From the NCBI GenBank assembly GCA_034423195.1, contig DAOUIZ010000010.1, positions 1 to 64,000 on the forward strand: a DNA stretch of 64,000 nucleotides. Reading direction: 5' to 3'. The position numbers and the translations under genes are program-made. Position 1 is the first letter of the stretch; the number at the start of each line of letters is the position of its first letter. The notes under the pieces were generated by a model, which searched no databases, had not been told where the DNA came from, and saw only the letters and a program-made list of their open reading frames with translations. This stretch comes from CATOSK01 sp034423195 (GTDB lineage: Bacteria; Chloroflexota; Dehalococcoidia; Lucifugimonadales; UBA3495). Below are positions 1 to 8,208 of the stretch, one piece after another.

Positions 1-1
1 G

Positions 2-88
2 GCATGGTGGAAGGAAGAGACGGTGAACCCTATGCTGGCCTTGCGGTCCCTGCGAGCCAACAATCTCTGGGAAGCCTTCTGGAACTGA
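2..88 (+). CDS. C-terminal tail of a probable transposase (partial)
   Basis: The reading frame is open from the window edge to a TGA at 86-88 and gives 28 residues, including NPMLALRSLR and ending WEAFWN. The pattern W...ENxxxMLALR...W(E/D)xFW resembles the extreme C-terminus of ISKra4-type and similar DDE transposases. This is recognition of a short motif only, because the catalytic domain lies outside the window. If correct, an insertion sequence ends just upstream of the LLM gene; no terminal inverted repeat was identified between 89 and 194. Confidence 0.4.
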   Translation, partial: AWWKEETVNPMLALRSLRANNLWEAFWN

Positions 89-194
89 TTCCAACTCCTT
101 CTAGTCACACCCCGGGGGGTACGCCAAGTTGACAGAGGTTATTGAGAAAATAGAATGGGAGTCAAAGCCGGAGGCAACAAAAAGGGGGACGGTT

Positions 195-1382
195 ATGATT
201 ACCAAGTTTGACAGCCTGTTTGCAGGCCACGTTGACATGGAGGACGTCGGCTACGAAGGAACTCCGGTCAACGACCGTTCGTTCTCGGACCAATACCTGG
301 CTACCTGCTTCGACAAGACGGTGGCCATCGCGCAGGTGATGGACCGCAACGGATACGACACCTTCTGGATGGCGGAGCACCATTTCCAGCCGGAAGGGTA
401 CGAGTGCATCCCAAATATCCTGCTGCTGAGCATTCACATGGCGCACCTGACGGAGCGGATCAACTTCGGGTGCGGGTTCAACATCGCGCCGATGTGGCAC
501 CCGCTGCGGCTGGCGGAAGACTTCGCGACGGCGGACATCCTGACCAAGGGAAGGGTGATTTTCGGCGTCGGGCGCGGCTACCACACGCGGGAGGTGGAGA
601 CCTTCGGGTCGCCGCTGCTGGACCAACCGGCCAACCGGGACCTGTTTGAGGAACAGGTGGAACTAATCCTGAAGTCGTTCAACGAGCGGTCCTTCTCCCA
701 CCACGGCAAGCATTACACGGTGCCGCCCCGGGTGCCGTACCGGGGCTATGAGCTGGAGGAGATTACGCTGGTCCCCCGGCCGCTGACGCTGCCGGTGGAG
801 ACGTGGCAGCCGATCCAGGGGGCGACGCCGAGGGCGCTGGACTTCATGGCCAAGCACGGAATCAAGGGGATCATCGGCGGAGGCGTGGCGGAAGGCGGGG
901 CGATTGAAGACGTAATCATGGCCTACAACGAGGCGGAGCACCGGGCGGGCCGGGAGACCCTTCCGGGAGAGAACCTCAGCATCGGGTATCACTTCATGCT
1001 GGCCGACACGCAGGAACAGGCGATCAAGGAGGCCGGGAAGTACTACGAGGAGAACCTGAAGATGTTCGGGCCGCTGCGGCTGGTGAGGAGCCTTTCCGAC
1101 GAACAGATAGAGGCGATGGGAGACCCGAAGCGGGCGCCGATGGCCGGGCTGCCAACCATCGAGCGGGCGGTGGAACGGGGCGGGTTCCTGTGCGGGCCGC
1201 CGGAGGTAATCATCGAGAAGCTGAAGGAGCTGGAAGCCCAGTATCCCGGGCTGGACCGGGTGAGCGTGGGGCAGCCGGTGGGCACGCCGCAGAGCGTCAT
1301 CCTGGAGCAGCTGGAGTGGTTCGCCAAAGAGGTGATGCCGGCCTTTGCAACAGCGGAGGCGGCGCTTCCGGCGGACAACTAG
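195..1382 (+). CDS. LLM-class flavin-dependent oxidoreductase
   Basis: A 395-residue protein of the bacterial luciferase-like monooxygenase superfamily, a TIM barrel using FMN or F420. Visible family signatures are the N-terminal DSLFAGHVD strand, the MAEHHF motif (Trp/Met-Ala-Glu-His-His, flavin/substrate pocket) and the GRVIFGVGRGYH segment that shapes the flavin phosphate site. I chose ATG 195 because a G-rich ribosome site (AGGGGGAC) lies just upstream; a TTG at 129 would extend the same frame by 22 residues. Such enzymes oxygenate diverse organics and are strongly expanded in SAR202-type Chloroflexota. The substrate cannot be read from sequence. It is one of three LLM genes in the window. 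Confidence 0.9.
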   Translation: MITKFDSLFAGHVDMEDVGYEGTPVNDRSFSDQYLATCFDKTVAIAQVMDRNGYDTFWMAEHHFQPEGYECIPNILLLSIHMAHLTERINFGCGFNIAPMWHPLRLAEDFATADILTKGRVIFGVGRGYHTREVETFGSPLLDQPANRDLFEEQVELILKSFNERSFSHHGKHYTVPPRVPYRGYELEEITLVPRPLTLPVETWQPIQGATPRALDFMAKHGIKGIIGGGVAEGGAIEDVIMAYNEAEHRAGRETLPGENLSIGYHFMLADTQEQAIKEAGKYYEENLKMFGPLRLVRSLSDEQIEAMGDPKRAPMAGLPTIERAVERGGFLCGPPEVIIEKLKELEAQYPGLDRVSVGQPVGTPQSVILEQLEWFAKEVMPAFATAEAALPADN

Positions 1383-1425
1383 CGGACTTCGGCCGGGTTC
1401 CGGTGCCCGGGTCTCTCTCCGTAAT

Positions 1426-2304
1426 ATGACTGGGAACGCGCTTCTGCAGGCCCTGGGGATTGCGGGTCTGCTGGTGTTTGCCGTCGCCGGGGGCGCGACG
1501 GGGTTGGCCTGCGGAAGCCCGTCGAGCACCCCGGCCGCAGACCGCCCTGCCCCGGCGTCCGAGCAGGGAGCGGCTGGAGGACAAGAGCCTTCGCAGGCGG
1601 CTGAGGCCGGGGCGGTGGCAAGCAGGACTCTTCCCACCCGACCTCCGCCGGAACAGGGGGGTGAGCGTCCGGCAACGGTCCCGCCGGTGACTGGTACAGG
1701 CGAACCCGCGGTGGAGAGCGCGCCGCTGCCGGAAGAACCCACCGCCACACCGGAGCCTACTCCCGCTCCGGCAACTTCGGAACCAATACCGCCAACGCCG
1801 GAGATCGTGACGCCGCCGGGGACTTACACCGCGCCGGAGTTCCGGGGGATCGTGCAGTGGATCAACAGCGATCCGATGACGATGGAGGAGCTGCGGGGCA
1901 AGGTGGTGCTGATTGATTTCTGGACGTATTCCTGCATCAACTGCCAGCGGACGCTGCCCTACATCCGGGACTGGCACGACAAGTACGGGGAGATGGGGTT
2001 GGTGGTGGTGGGAATCCACGCCCCGGAGTTCCAGTTTGAGCACAAAGAGGAGAATGTCCGGCAGGCGGTGATCGACCAGGACGTGACCTGGGCGGTGGCG
2101 ATGGACAATGGGTTCCAGACGTGGAGGGCGTACCAGAACCGCTGGTGGCCGCACAAGTTCCTGATAGACCAGCAGGGAACCATCCGGTTCCACCACATCG
2201 GGGAAGGGGCCTACCGGGAGACGGAGCTGCACATCCGCAACCTGCTGGCGGAGGCCGGGGTGGATGTTCCCGGGATTGTGGTCGGGGGCGTTACGGGAGG
2301 GTAG
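1426..2304 (+). CDS. Thioredoxin-like (redoxin/TlpA-DipZ type) lipoprotein
   Basis: A 292-residue protein. Residues 8-29 are a hydrophobic signal ending GLAC, a loose lipobox that would make Cys29 the lipidated residue. A Pro/Thr/Ala-rich linker runs to about residue 130. A thioredoxin fold follows, with the redox pair C170-I-N-C173 in WTYSCINCQRTLP, the form typical of DipZ/TlpA-like extracytoplasmic thioredoxins. It probably reduces or oxidises periplasmic or cell-wall thiols at the outer face of the membrane. It starts 44 nt after the LLM gene and may be co-transcribed with it. The start ATG at 1426 is chosen because it opens the signal peptide. Confidence 0.85.
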   Translation: MTGNALLQALGIAGLLVFAVAGGATGLACGSPSSTPAADRPAPASEQGAAGGQEPSQAAEAGAVASRTLPTRPPPEQGGERPATVPPVTGTGEPAVESAPLPEEPTATPEPTPAPATSEPIPPTPEIVTPPGTYTAPEFRGIVQWINSDPMTMEELRGKVVLIDFWTYSCINCQRTLPYIRDWHDKYGEMGLVVVGIHAPEFQFEHKEENVRQAVIDQDVTWAVAMDNGFQTWRAYQNRWWPHKFLIDQQGTIRFHHIGEGAYRETELHIRNLLAEAGVDVPGIVVGGVTGG

Positions 2305-2322
2305 GATTCCGGCGTTGCCAGG

Positions 2323-3408
2323 TCAGGGCATCTCCACCTTCTTCATGACGGGGGGGTTGTAGGGGCGGGCCGGGCAGTAGGCGGACCGGGAGCGTCCCGG
2401 GTCGCCGGCGACGAGGACGAGGAAGTTGCGGGGGTCGCGGACGACGGGGACGGTTATCCCCGGTTCATCGACGTTGAGCCAACTGGGCCAGTAGTAGGGG
2501 TTGCCGGCTTCCTGGGTGCGCCCGTAGCGAAGCTGCTTGTAGCGCTGGACCCTTTCCACCGGGACGCGGGCACGCTCGTAGAGGTAGAACTTCACTTCAT
2601 CCTTGGTCCAACCTTCCTGGTGGAGAGTGTGGGCGATGAGGGGGCTTATGACGACGACGGCGTGGCCGCCGTGGATGATGTTGTGGTTGAGGTTGGACAT
2701 GGAGTCGGCGAGGATCCAGAGGGGGAACTCCATGCTGCCGGAGCCGCCGGGGTTGTTGCCGCGAGGCGCGTCGGCGGCGTAGACCATGACGCAACTGTCT
2801 TCGGGGGCAAAGCCGAACTCGGTGTGGACGGGCGCCCAGGGTGTGTCCACGTCGACGCCGACGCAGTAGGAGTACTTGGCGGGGGAGCCGAGGGTGGACT
2901 TGTCCCCGGAGTCGGGGTAGGCGCCGCCGAGGTTGATCATGATGAGGCGGAGGGTGCGTCCGATGGTGGCGTTGGCGCGGTAGCCGGGTCCGAAGAGGCT
3001 GGCGCCGTGGTTTACGCCGATTTGCCGGACGACGGGGCCACTGATGATGACCATGGGAGCGGCGGGGTCGCTGGTGGCCTGGAGGCCGTGGAGGTCGAAG
3101 CGCTCGTCCAACAGGGCTTCGACGGCGGTGACGATGACGGGCATGTAATCGGGCTTGCAGCCGGCCATGACGGCGTTAACAGCGACGGCTTCGATGGTGG
3201 CGACGCCGTAACGGGGCGGGACGACGCCGATGACATCGAGGGCGTTCCGCCCGCTGGATTCGATCATGCGCCGGACGGCATCCTCGGTGGGCGGGATGAT
3301 GGGAAAGCCGTCGGTCCAGCCGTTCTCGTAGAACTGCTCGATGGTGTCGATGGCGCCCTGGACCGAGTCGAGCCCAGTAAGGCGTGGGGTGGCGTTGCCG
3401 GTGACCAT
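2323..3408 (-). CDS. Conserved protein, partner of the UGSC selenoprotein
   Basis: A 361-residue cytoplasmic protein with no signal peptide. I do not recognise a characterised enzyme family. It contains glycine-rich stretches (VIGVVPPRYGVATIEAVAVNA, PAAPMVIISGPV) and a conserved-looking NLGGAYPDSGDKSTLGSPAKY block. It starts 22 nt after the end of the UGSC gene on the same strand, so the two are almost certainly co-transcribed. This pairing is the best clue that the two act together, possibly in redox or sulfur chemistry (inference). An ATG at 3408 is preceded by GGGAGGAAGC. Confidence 0.75.
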   Translation of the reverse strand: MVTGNATPRLTGLDSVQGAIDTIEQFYENGWTDGFPIIPPTEDAVRRMIESSGRNALDVIGVVPPRYGVATIEAVAVNAVMAGCKPDYMPVIVTAVEALLDERFDLHGLQATSDPAAPMVIISGPVVRQIGVNHGASLFGPGYRANATIGRTLRLIMINLGGAYPDSGDKSTLGSPAKYSYCVGVDVDTPWAPVHTEFGFAPEDSCVMVYAADAPRGNNPGGSGSMEFPLWILADSMSNLNHNIIHGGHAVVVISPLIAHTLHQEGWTKDEVKFYLYERARVPVERVQRYKQLRYGRTQEAGNPYYWPSWLNVDEPGITVPVVRDPRNFLVLVAGDPGRSRSAYCPARPYNPPVMKKVEMP

Positions 3409-3430
3409 GCTTCCTCCCGTGTCGGAATGG

Positions 3431-3979
3431 TTATGCCAGGAGAGCCTGAACGATCTCGGCGGCGGCTTCGCGGGCCTTGGCCTGGGCGGTTTCCGGGTCG
3501 CCGAGGGGATGGCTGACGACGACTAGGGGCAGGTCGTCCAGCTTCAGCGATGCCTTGATTGAGTTGGCAAGGCGGACGAATCCGGCGGTGGCGACGACCA
3601 CGGCGGGCTTGCCGGTCTCCTCGAAGCGAATCCCGTCGAGCATACTGCCCGACGTGCAGGACCCTCAAAGGCAGACGCCGGCCACCATGAAGTCGGCGGC
3701 GTCGGACATGCCCTTGATGGTGTCCGGGTCGGCGGGCTTGGTGGAGGTGAACTTGGTCTCGAGGATGACCTTGCCGACGCCGTATTCTTCCTGAAGGACC
3801 TGTGAAAGACCCTGGAAGAAGAAGTTGGAGGTGTCGTTGCCGTTATCCAGGAGGGCGGCGACGGAGCCGCGGACGGTGGAGAGGCGGCCGGACATGCTCC
3901 GTTCCTCGGTGTAGACGTGGCCGGTGGGGTCGAGATAGGTGACCCGCCTGACGGCGGGTTCGACGGCGGTGAGGGTCAT
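3431..3979 (-). CDS. UGSC-family selenoprotein (in-frame UGA = Sec105)
   Basis: Two adjacent frames form one gene if the TGA at 3665-3667 is selenocysteine. Reading through gives ...VAGVCL-U-GSCTSGSMLDG..., the diagnostic U-G-S-C motif of the UGSC (seleno)protein family, in a 182-residue product with Sec at 105 and Cys at 108. Sequence on both sides of the UGA is in the same frame and protein-like, and the downstream part has no good ribosome site of its own. Starting 11 nt after the UGA is an 8-bp hairpin (3635-3653) with a GUA loop. The start ATG 3979 has a strong AGGAGG site. The Sec/Cys pair suggests a thiol-redox role; the exact function is unknown. Automatic callers would report two truncated ORFs. 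Confidence 0.88.
3635..3653 (-). promoter_or_regulatory. SECIS-like hairpin for the UGSC selenoprotein
   Basis: On the minus strand, GUCGGGCAGUAUGCUCGAC folds into eight consecutive pairs (one G-U) closing the triloop GUA at 3643-3645. The loop begins 20 nt after the UGA, inside the roughly 16-37 nt window known for bacterial SECIS elements, and has a G at the first loop position as the bacterial consensus wants. The OsmC gene in this window has a near-identical arrangement. The fold is deduced by eye. Confidence 0.75.
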
Positions 3980-4542
3980 GGGATGCCTCCTGGGGCGGCG
4001 GGCCGCCAGATTCAGATGGAACTTTCGGAAATTATACGCAAGGGGTCAAACCTACGCGGGCGCCCGATGAAGGTTACTGAAAATACTACACTTGTGCCAC
4101 TTGGAGCGAAATCCCGCTTCTTGAGCGTGAAATGCCAGAATCCGCCGGCCAATCTGTTCCATTATTGGAGCATTGGTGTGCCATTTTTGTGCCAAATTGT
4201 GTCAAAGTGTCGCATGTTTGGGTCGGTGGCCGACGGCCGTTGAGGTATGGAGATAGGGGAAAGCCCGAATTGGACTTGGCCGGACGGAGTTTCGCCAGGA
4301 CCCAGGGTGGCAGCCGCCTGCCGTACGGCTGGCTGGGCCTTACGGGTGAGAGATTCAGGATTCATACAAGGATGGTAACGGATGGCGGGCGGGTTGCGAA
4401 AGGACCAAGTGTCAGCAAGCGGAACGGCGGGAGGTGGGACGACTGCGGCGATGGGGGACGGGAGTCCCAGCGCCGGACGGCCGGGAGACGGTAAGGCCGG
4501 GCCCGGAATTTCGGGACGGGGATCCTGCCTGAGGATGCAATC
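3980..4542. other. Intergenic region without a convincing gene
   Basis: This stretch separates the UGSC operon from the deacetylase. It should carry the promoter of the UGSC operon. Open frames here have no family resemblance and poor codon character. No tRNA, terminator with a U-tract, or repeat was recognised. The only visible oddity is an AT-richer patch at about 4075-4220 with repeated GTGCCA/TGTGCCA words. Confidence 0.6.
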
Positions 4543-5433
4543 CTATCGGGCCGGGTGGTTCTGGAGCCAATGGGCGGCGATCTCGTCGCGGCGGGCGAAC
4601 CAGACGCCGTCGAAGCCGGTGGCGTATTCGAGGAAGCGGGCGACGGCGCGGGAGCGGGCCGGGGTGCCGGTGATGCGGCAGTGGAGACCAACGGACATCA
4701 TCTTGGGGCGAGCCGCGCCTTCTTCATAGAGGCAGTCGAAGCTTTCCTTGAGATATTCGTGGAAGTCGCCGATGCTGACAAGGCCGCCGCGCCAGAAGCG
4801 GGCGTCGTTGTTTTCGAAGCTGTAAGGGATGACGAGCCAAGGACGGTCATTGACGGTGACGTAGTAGGGAAGGTCGTCGTTGAGGGCGATGCTGTCGTAG
4901 ACGAACCCACCCTCCTCGGCGACGAGCCGGCGGGTGTTGACGCTGGGGCCGTAGCGGGTGAACCACCCGGTGGGACGGACGCCGGTGGTCCGTTCCAGTG
5001 ATTCTACGGTCCGGCGGATAGACTCGCGCTCGTAGTCCTCATCCGCGGAGTGGTATTCCTCCCAGCGGTAGCCGTGGCCGCAGACCTCGTGTCCGCGGGC
5101 GACGATAGCGCGGGCGACTTCCGGGTTGCGTTCCAGTGCGAGGGCACAGCAGTAGAAGGTGGACTTGACGCCGTGGCGATCGAACAGGTCCAGGAGACGC
5201 CAAACGCCGACGCGGCTGCCGTATTCGAAGAAGGACTCGTTGAAGAGATCCCGGTCCCCCGGCGGGACCGGGGACGGGACCTCGTTGTTTGTCTCGTGGA
5301 AGGCGTCGCCGTCGAGAAGGGAACGTTCGGAGCCCTCCTCGTAGTTGACGACAATGGAGACGGCGATGCGGGCCCCGTTGGGCCAATGAACGACGGGGGG
5401 ATACTGACCGTAGCCGATGAGGTCTCTTTGCAC
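4543..5433 (-). CDS. Polysaccharide deacetylase family protein (PuuE/allantoinase-like)
   Basis: A 296-residue NodB-fold protein (carbohydrate esterase 4 superfamily). The N-terminal AVSIVVNYEEGSERSLLDGD segment and the metal-binding HEVCGHGYRWEEYH block (His-x-x-x-His type) match the PuuE cofactor-independent allantoinase and polysaccharide-deacetylase-like group, which hydrolyses amide bonds in purine-ring products or acetylated sugars. The FFEYGSRVGVWRLLDLFDRHGVKSTF segment is typical of this subgroup. No signal peptide is seen, so the site is cytoplasmic and a small-molecule amide substrate is more likely than cell wall. No other ureide-pathway gene lies nearby, so the substrate stays open. 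Confidence 0.8.
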   Translation of the reverse strand: MQRDLIGYGQYPPVVHWPNGARIAVSIVVNYEEGSERSLLDGDAFHETNNEVPSPVPPGDRDLFNESFFEYGSRVGVWRLLDLFDRHGVKSTFYCCALALERNPEVARAIVARGHEVCGHGYRWEEYHSADEDYERESIRRTVESLERTTGVRPTGWFTRYGPSVNTRRLVAEEGGFVYDSIALNDDLPYYVTVNDRPWLVIPYSFENNDARFWRGGLVSIGDFHEYLKESFDCLYEEGAARPKMMSVGLHCRITGTPARSRAVARFLEYATGFDGVWFARRDEIAAHWLQNHPAR

Positions 5434-5469
5434 AGTGGAACCTCTCTGATAATGGTTAGAGCCGGGGAA

Positions 5470-6297
5470 TCAGTCGAGGAAGGGGAAGCGGCTGGCGTCA
5501 CGTCTCTCAACGGCTTCCTCGATTTCGCACTCCGCGGCGGTGTCCTCGCCGGTGCCGCCCTTGCATTCGTCGACCCCGTCGCCGCCGTCCAGGAGGTCAT
5601 CGCCGGAATAGCCGTAGATGGTGTCGTTGCCGCCAAGGCCGGCCATGAAGTCCGAGGCCCCGAAACCAAGGATTCCGTCATCGCCGTCGTCGCCGATGAT
5701 GATGTCGGACCCAACGCCGCCAAGGAGAACATCCCGGCCGGTCAGGCGGGGTCTCTGATGGTCTTCGAGGAGGAGGTCGCCGCCGATGATTATGTCATCC
5801 CCATCGCTGCCGGAGAGGAAGTCGCGGCCGTCGTGGCCGACAAGCTCGTCATTGCCGTCGTCGGCGAGGACGGTGTCCGCGCCGGGGCCGCCGTGGATGA
5901 AATCGTTGCCGGAGCGGCCGCGCATGAAGTCCTTGCCTTCTCCGCCGAACATGATGTCATCCCCGGAGCCGCCGCAGATCAGGTCGTCGCCGCCCATGCC
6001 GTGGAGAGTGTCGTCGCCGCCGCGGCCGTGGATGACGTCGCGGCCGTTGGTGCCTTCGAGGATGTCATCGCCGGGGCCGCCGATGATGGTGGCCATGTAT
6101 CCCAGACACCAGAAGGAGTCCTCGCTGGGGTCCCATAGATACTGTCCCGGGGGAATGGGTATCCCCGAGCCCGCGTCTGAGGGCAGGTTTTCGACGTGAA
6201 GGGCGTGGGTGCGGGGAAGGGCACAGGCCACGACCAAGGCGAGGGCCACGGCAGCACCCAAGAGGAACAGTGTGTATTTGGATGGTTTCGCTACCAT
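5470..6297 (-). CDS. RTX-type calcium-binding repeat lipoprotein
   Basis: A 275-residue secreted protein. Starting at ATG 6297 it begins MVAKPSKYTLFLLG with a hydrophobic signal ending VVAC, a plausible lipidation Cys. From about residue 70 onward it is built of GGxGxDxxx nonapeptides (GGPGDDILE, GRGGDDTLH, GGSGDDIMF, GGPGADTVL and so on). These are the parallel beta-roll repeats that bind Ca2+ in haemolysin/RTX proteins. There are four Cys outside the lipobox (WCLGY, ICGG, ECKGG, ECEIEE). It is probably displayed on the outer face of the cell as an adhesive or structural protein. An upstream in-frame start exists but would bury the signal peptide. Confidence 0.82.
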   Translation of the reverse strand: MVAKPSKYTLFLLGAAVALALVVACALPRTHALHVENLPSDAGSGIPIPPGQYLWDPSEDSFWCLGYMATIIGGPGDDILEGTNGRDVIHGRGGDDTLHGMGGDDLICGGSGDDIMFGGEGKDFMRGRSGNDFIHGGPGADTVLADDGNDELVGHDGRDFLSGSDGDDIIIGGDLLLEDHQRPRLTGRDVLLGGVGSDIIIGDDGDDGILGFGASDFMAGLGGNDTIYGYSGDDLLDGGDGVDECKGGTGEDTAAECEIEEAVERRDASRFPFLD

Positions 6298-6526
6298 GTT
6301 CAGGCACTGTAAGCGATGCCCAGAATAGGGCAGAGGTTGTTTGCGGACGTATTCTACACCCGAAGCGGCAACTGTGGGCGGGGTATGGACGGCATCCCGG
6401 AAGCCCATCCCGGAGGGCTTCAAATTGGTATTGGTGACTTTCCGGTGATGATTTGACGGCACATGGAGGGCAACCTATGATGGCCCGGACCGGGATTCTC
6501 CATTGAGGGCACACTGAGGGCAGGCC

Positions 6527-7321
6527 ATGACCACGACCGCACTTCCCCAAAAACCCGCCGAGGTCCGACACCTGATCCGCACCGGCGCATGGCGCGGCGT
6601 GACTTCGGGAGTTGCACCCGGGTATGTGCAGGCCAACTTGGCGATTCTTCCCAGGGACCTGGCATTCGACTTCCTGCTGTTCTGCCAGCGCAACCCGAAG
6701 CCATGCCCTCTCCTGGAAGTCATAGAAGCCGGCAGCGTGGAGCCGGCGTTGACCGCTCCCGGAGCGGATATCCGCACCGACATTCCCGGGTACCGCATCT
6801 ACGAGGAGGGACAATTTTCGGCGGAAGTCGCGTCGCTGGCTGACCACTGGACTGATGACCTAGTGTCGTTCCTGCTGGGGTGCAGCTTCTCTTTCGAACA
6901 GGCAATGACGGAGGCCGGGATTGAGTTGCGTCACCAGACGATGGGATGCAACGTGCCCATGTACATCACCAACATTCCGACGACGCCGGCCGGGGTGTTT
7001 TCCGGCCCGATGGTGGTGAGCATGAGGCCGCTACCACGGGACCAGATCGTGCGGGCGGTGCAGGTGACGTCCCGATTCCCGGCCACCCACGGCGCCCCGG
7101 TCCACATCGGGAGCCCGGAGGCCATCGGAATATCCGACATTGACCGTCCTGATTTTGGGGACGGGGTGGAAGTCCGGCCGGGTGAAGAGCCGGTGTTCTG
7201 GGCCTGCGGCGTGACACCCCAGGCAGTTGCCTTGAACTCCAAGCCGCCGCTGATGATAACCCACGCGCCAGGTCACATGTTCATTACCGACCAGCGGGAC
7301 GCCGACGTGGCGGTGCTCTAA
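6527..7321 (+). CDS. DUF1445 family protein, N-terminal-half homologue of D-glutamate cyclase
   Basis: A 264-residue protein of the DUF1445 putative hydro-lyase family. Its family features include RTGAWRGVTSGVAPGYVQANLAILP at the N-terminus, GCSFSFEQAM near residue 125 (conserved Cys/Ser/Phe), and a C-terminal WACGVTPQ...ITHAPGHMFITD segment with Cys and His residues that likely form the active site. Length matches the usual 260-270 residues. In vertebrates this domain is the N-terminal half of mitochondrial D-glutamate cyclase (DGLUCY), which makes 5-oxo-D-proline. The other half is the next gene, 6 nt downstream, so the two form a natural split enzyme. Confidence 0.9.
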   Translation: MTTTALPQKPAEVRHLIRTGAWRGVTSGVAPGYVQANLAILPRDLAFDFLLFCQRNPKPCPLLEVIEAGSVEPALTAPGADIRTDIPGYRIYEEGQFSAEVASLADHWTDDLVSFLLGCSFSFEQAMTEAGIELRHQTMGCNVPMYITNIPTTPAGVFSGPMVVSMRPLPRDQIVRAVQVTSRFPATHGAPVHIGSPEAIGISDIDRPDFGDGVEVRPGEEPVFWACGVTPQAVALNSKPPLMITHAPGHMFITDQRDADVAVL

Positions 7322-7327
7322 GCGGAC

Positions 7328-8182
7328 ATGGCCGAGACCATCGAAGACATCATCCTCGACCAGGACCAGCGGGGAGTGTCCCACCTGCGGGGGCACGTTC
7401 CGACGGACTTCTGCGCCCGGGCGGCCCAGTACATCTTGGACCATCCGGGGCCGGCCATCATCGCCACCGGGTTCTACATCCTGTCGGCGGGAAAGCACGA
7501 GACGGACGGGCCGCCGGGAGCGATAGCCATCGGGAACGCTCTGCAAATGCTGGGGCGACAAGTGACTTATGTAACCGACCGCCATTCCGCTCCTTCGATG
7601 AGGGAATGGCTGGGAGACCGGGCCGAGGTAATCGAGTTTCCCATTGCCGACGTGGAGACCAGCAAGCGCGAGACGGCGGCGGTCCTGGAGCGGATTCGGC
7701 CCGGGCTGGTGATTTCCATCGAGCGGTGCGGGAGGACCGATTCGGACACCTACCTGAACATGCGGTACCGGGACATCACCGAGCACACCGCCCGGCTAGA
7801 CTACTTCTTCGAGGCGGGCATCCCATCGGTGGGCATCGGGGACGGCGGGAACGAGATAGGTATGGGCAACCTGGCGGAGGTCATTCCGACAGTGGCGACC
7901 CTGCCTCCCGACCCGGCGGTGACGCGGGTGGACCGGCTGATTCTGGCCAGCGTTTCCAACTGGGGCGGGTACGGACTGGTTGCCGCGCTGTCCCGTCTGG
8001 CCGGGAGGAACCTGCTTCCGTCAATCGAGGAGGACCAGCGGCTGATAGCCCACCTGGTTGACCGGGGAGCGGTGGACGGAACCAGCGGCGACAGCAAATA
8101 CTACGTGGACAACTTCAGCCTGGACGAGAACGCGGCGGTGCTGGAACGGCTGCACCGGGTGATTGAAAGCGGGGCAGAGTGA
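7328..8182 (+). CDS. DUF4392 protein, C-terminal-half homologue of D-glutamate cyclase
   Basis: A 284-residue protein of the DUF4392 family. Visible signatures are the glycine-rich IIATGFYILSAGKHETDGPPGA stretch, a LVISIERCGR motif near residue 138, and GIPSVGIGDGGNEIGMG near residue 165, an acidic/glycine metal-site-like loop. It is the homologue of the catalytic C-terminal part of DGLUCY D-glutamate cyclase. Its start lies 6 nt after the DUF1445 stop, which indicates translational coupling. The likely job is removal of D-glutamate, for instance from peptidoglycan turnover, or another D-amino acid, giving a 5-oxo-proline product. Substrate assignment is by homology. Confidence 0.88.
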   Translation: MAETIEDIILDQDQRGVSHLRGHVPTDFCARAAQYILDHPGPAIIATGFYILSAGKHETDGPPGAIAIGNALQMLGRQVTYVTDRHSAPSMREWLGDRAEVIEFPIADVETSKRETAAVLERIRPGLVISIERCGRTDSDTYLNMRYRDITEHTARLDYFFEAGIPSVGIGDGGNEIGMGNLAEVIPTVATLPPDPAVTRVDRLILASVSNWGGYGLVAALSRLAGRNLLPSIEEDQRLIAHLVDRGAVDGTSGDSKYYVDNFSLDENAAVLERLHRVIESGAE

Positions 8183-8208
8183 CCACACCCAGGAAACAGG
8201 AAAGGGCC

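Noticed and set aside
3431..3643. Separate small gene downstream of the UGSC stop
   Set aside because: It has no ribosome site and continues the UGSC family sequence in the same frame across UGA, so it is part of the selenoprotein gene.
4132..4494. Open frame of about 120 codons in the 4.0-4.5 kb gap
   Set aside because: No ribosome site, no family resemblance and low-complexity, Arg/Gly-rich translation typical of spurious frames in GC-rich DNA.
5050..6138. Long plus-strand frame opposite the deacetylase and RTX genes (Val/Ala/Asp-rich)
   Set aside because: It is the antisense shadow of GGxGxDD repeats; its Val-Val-Ala pattern mirrors the repeat codons.
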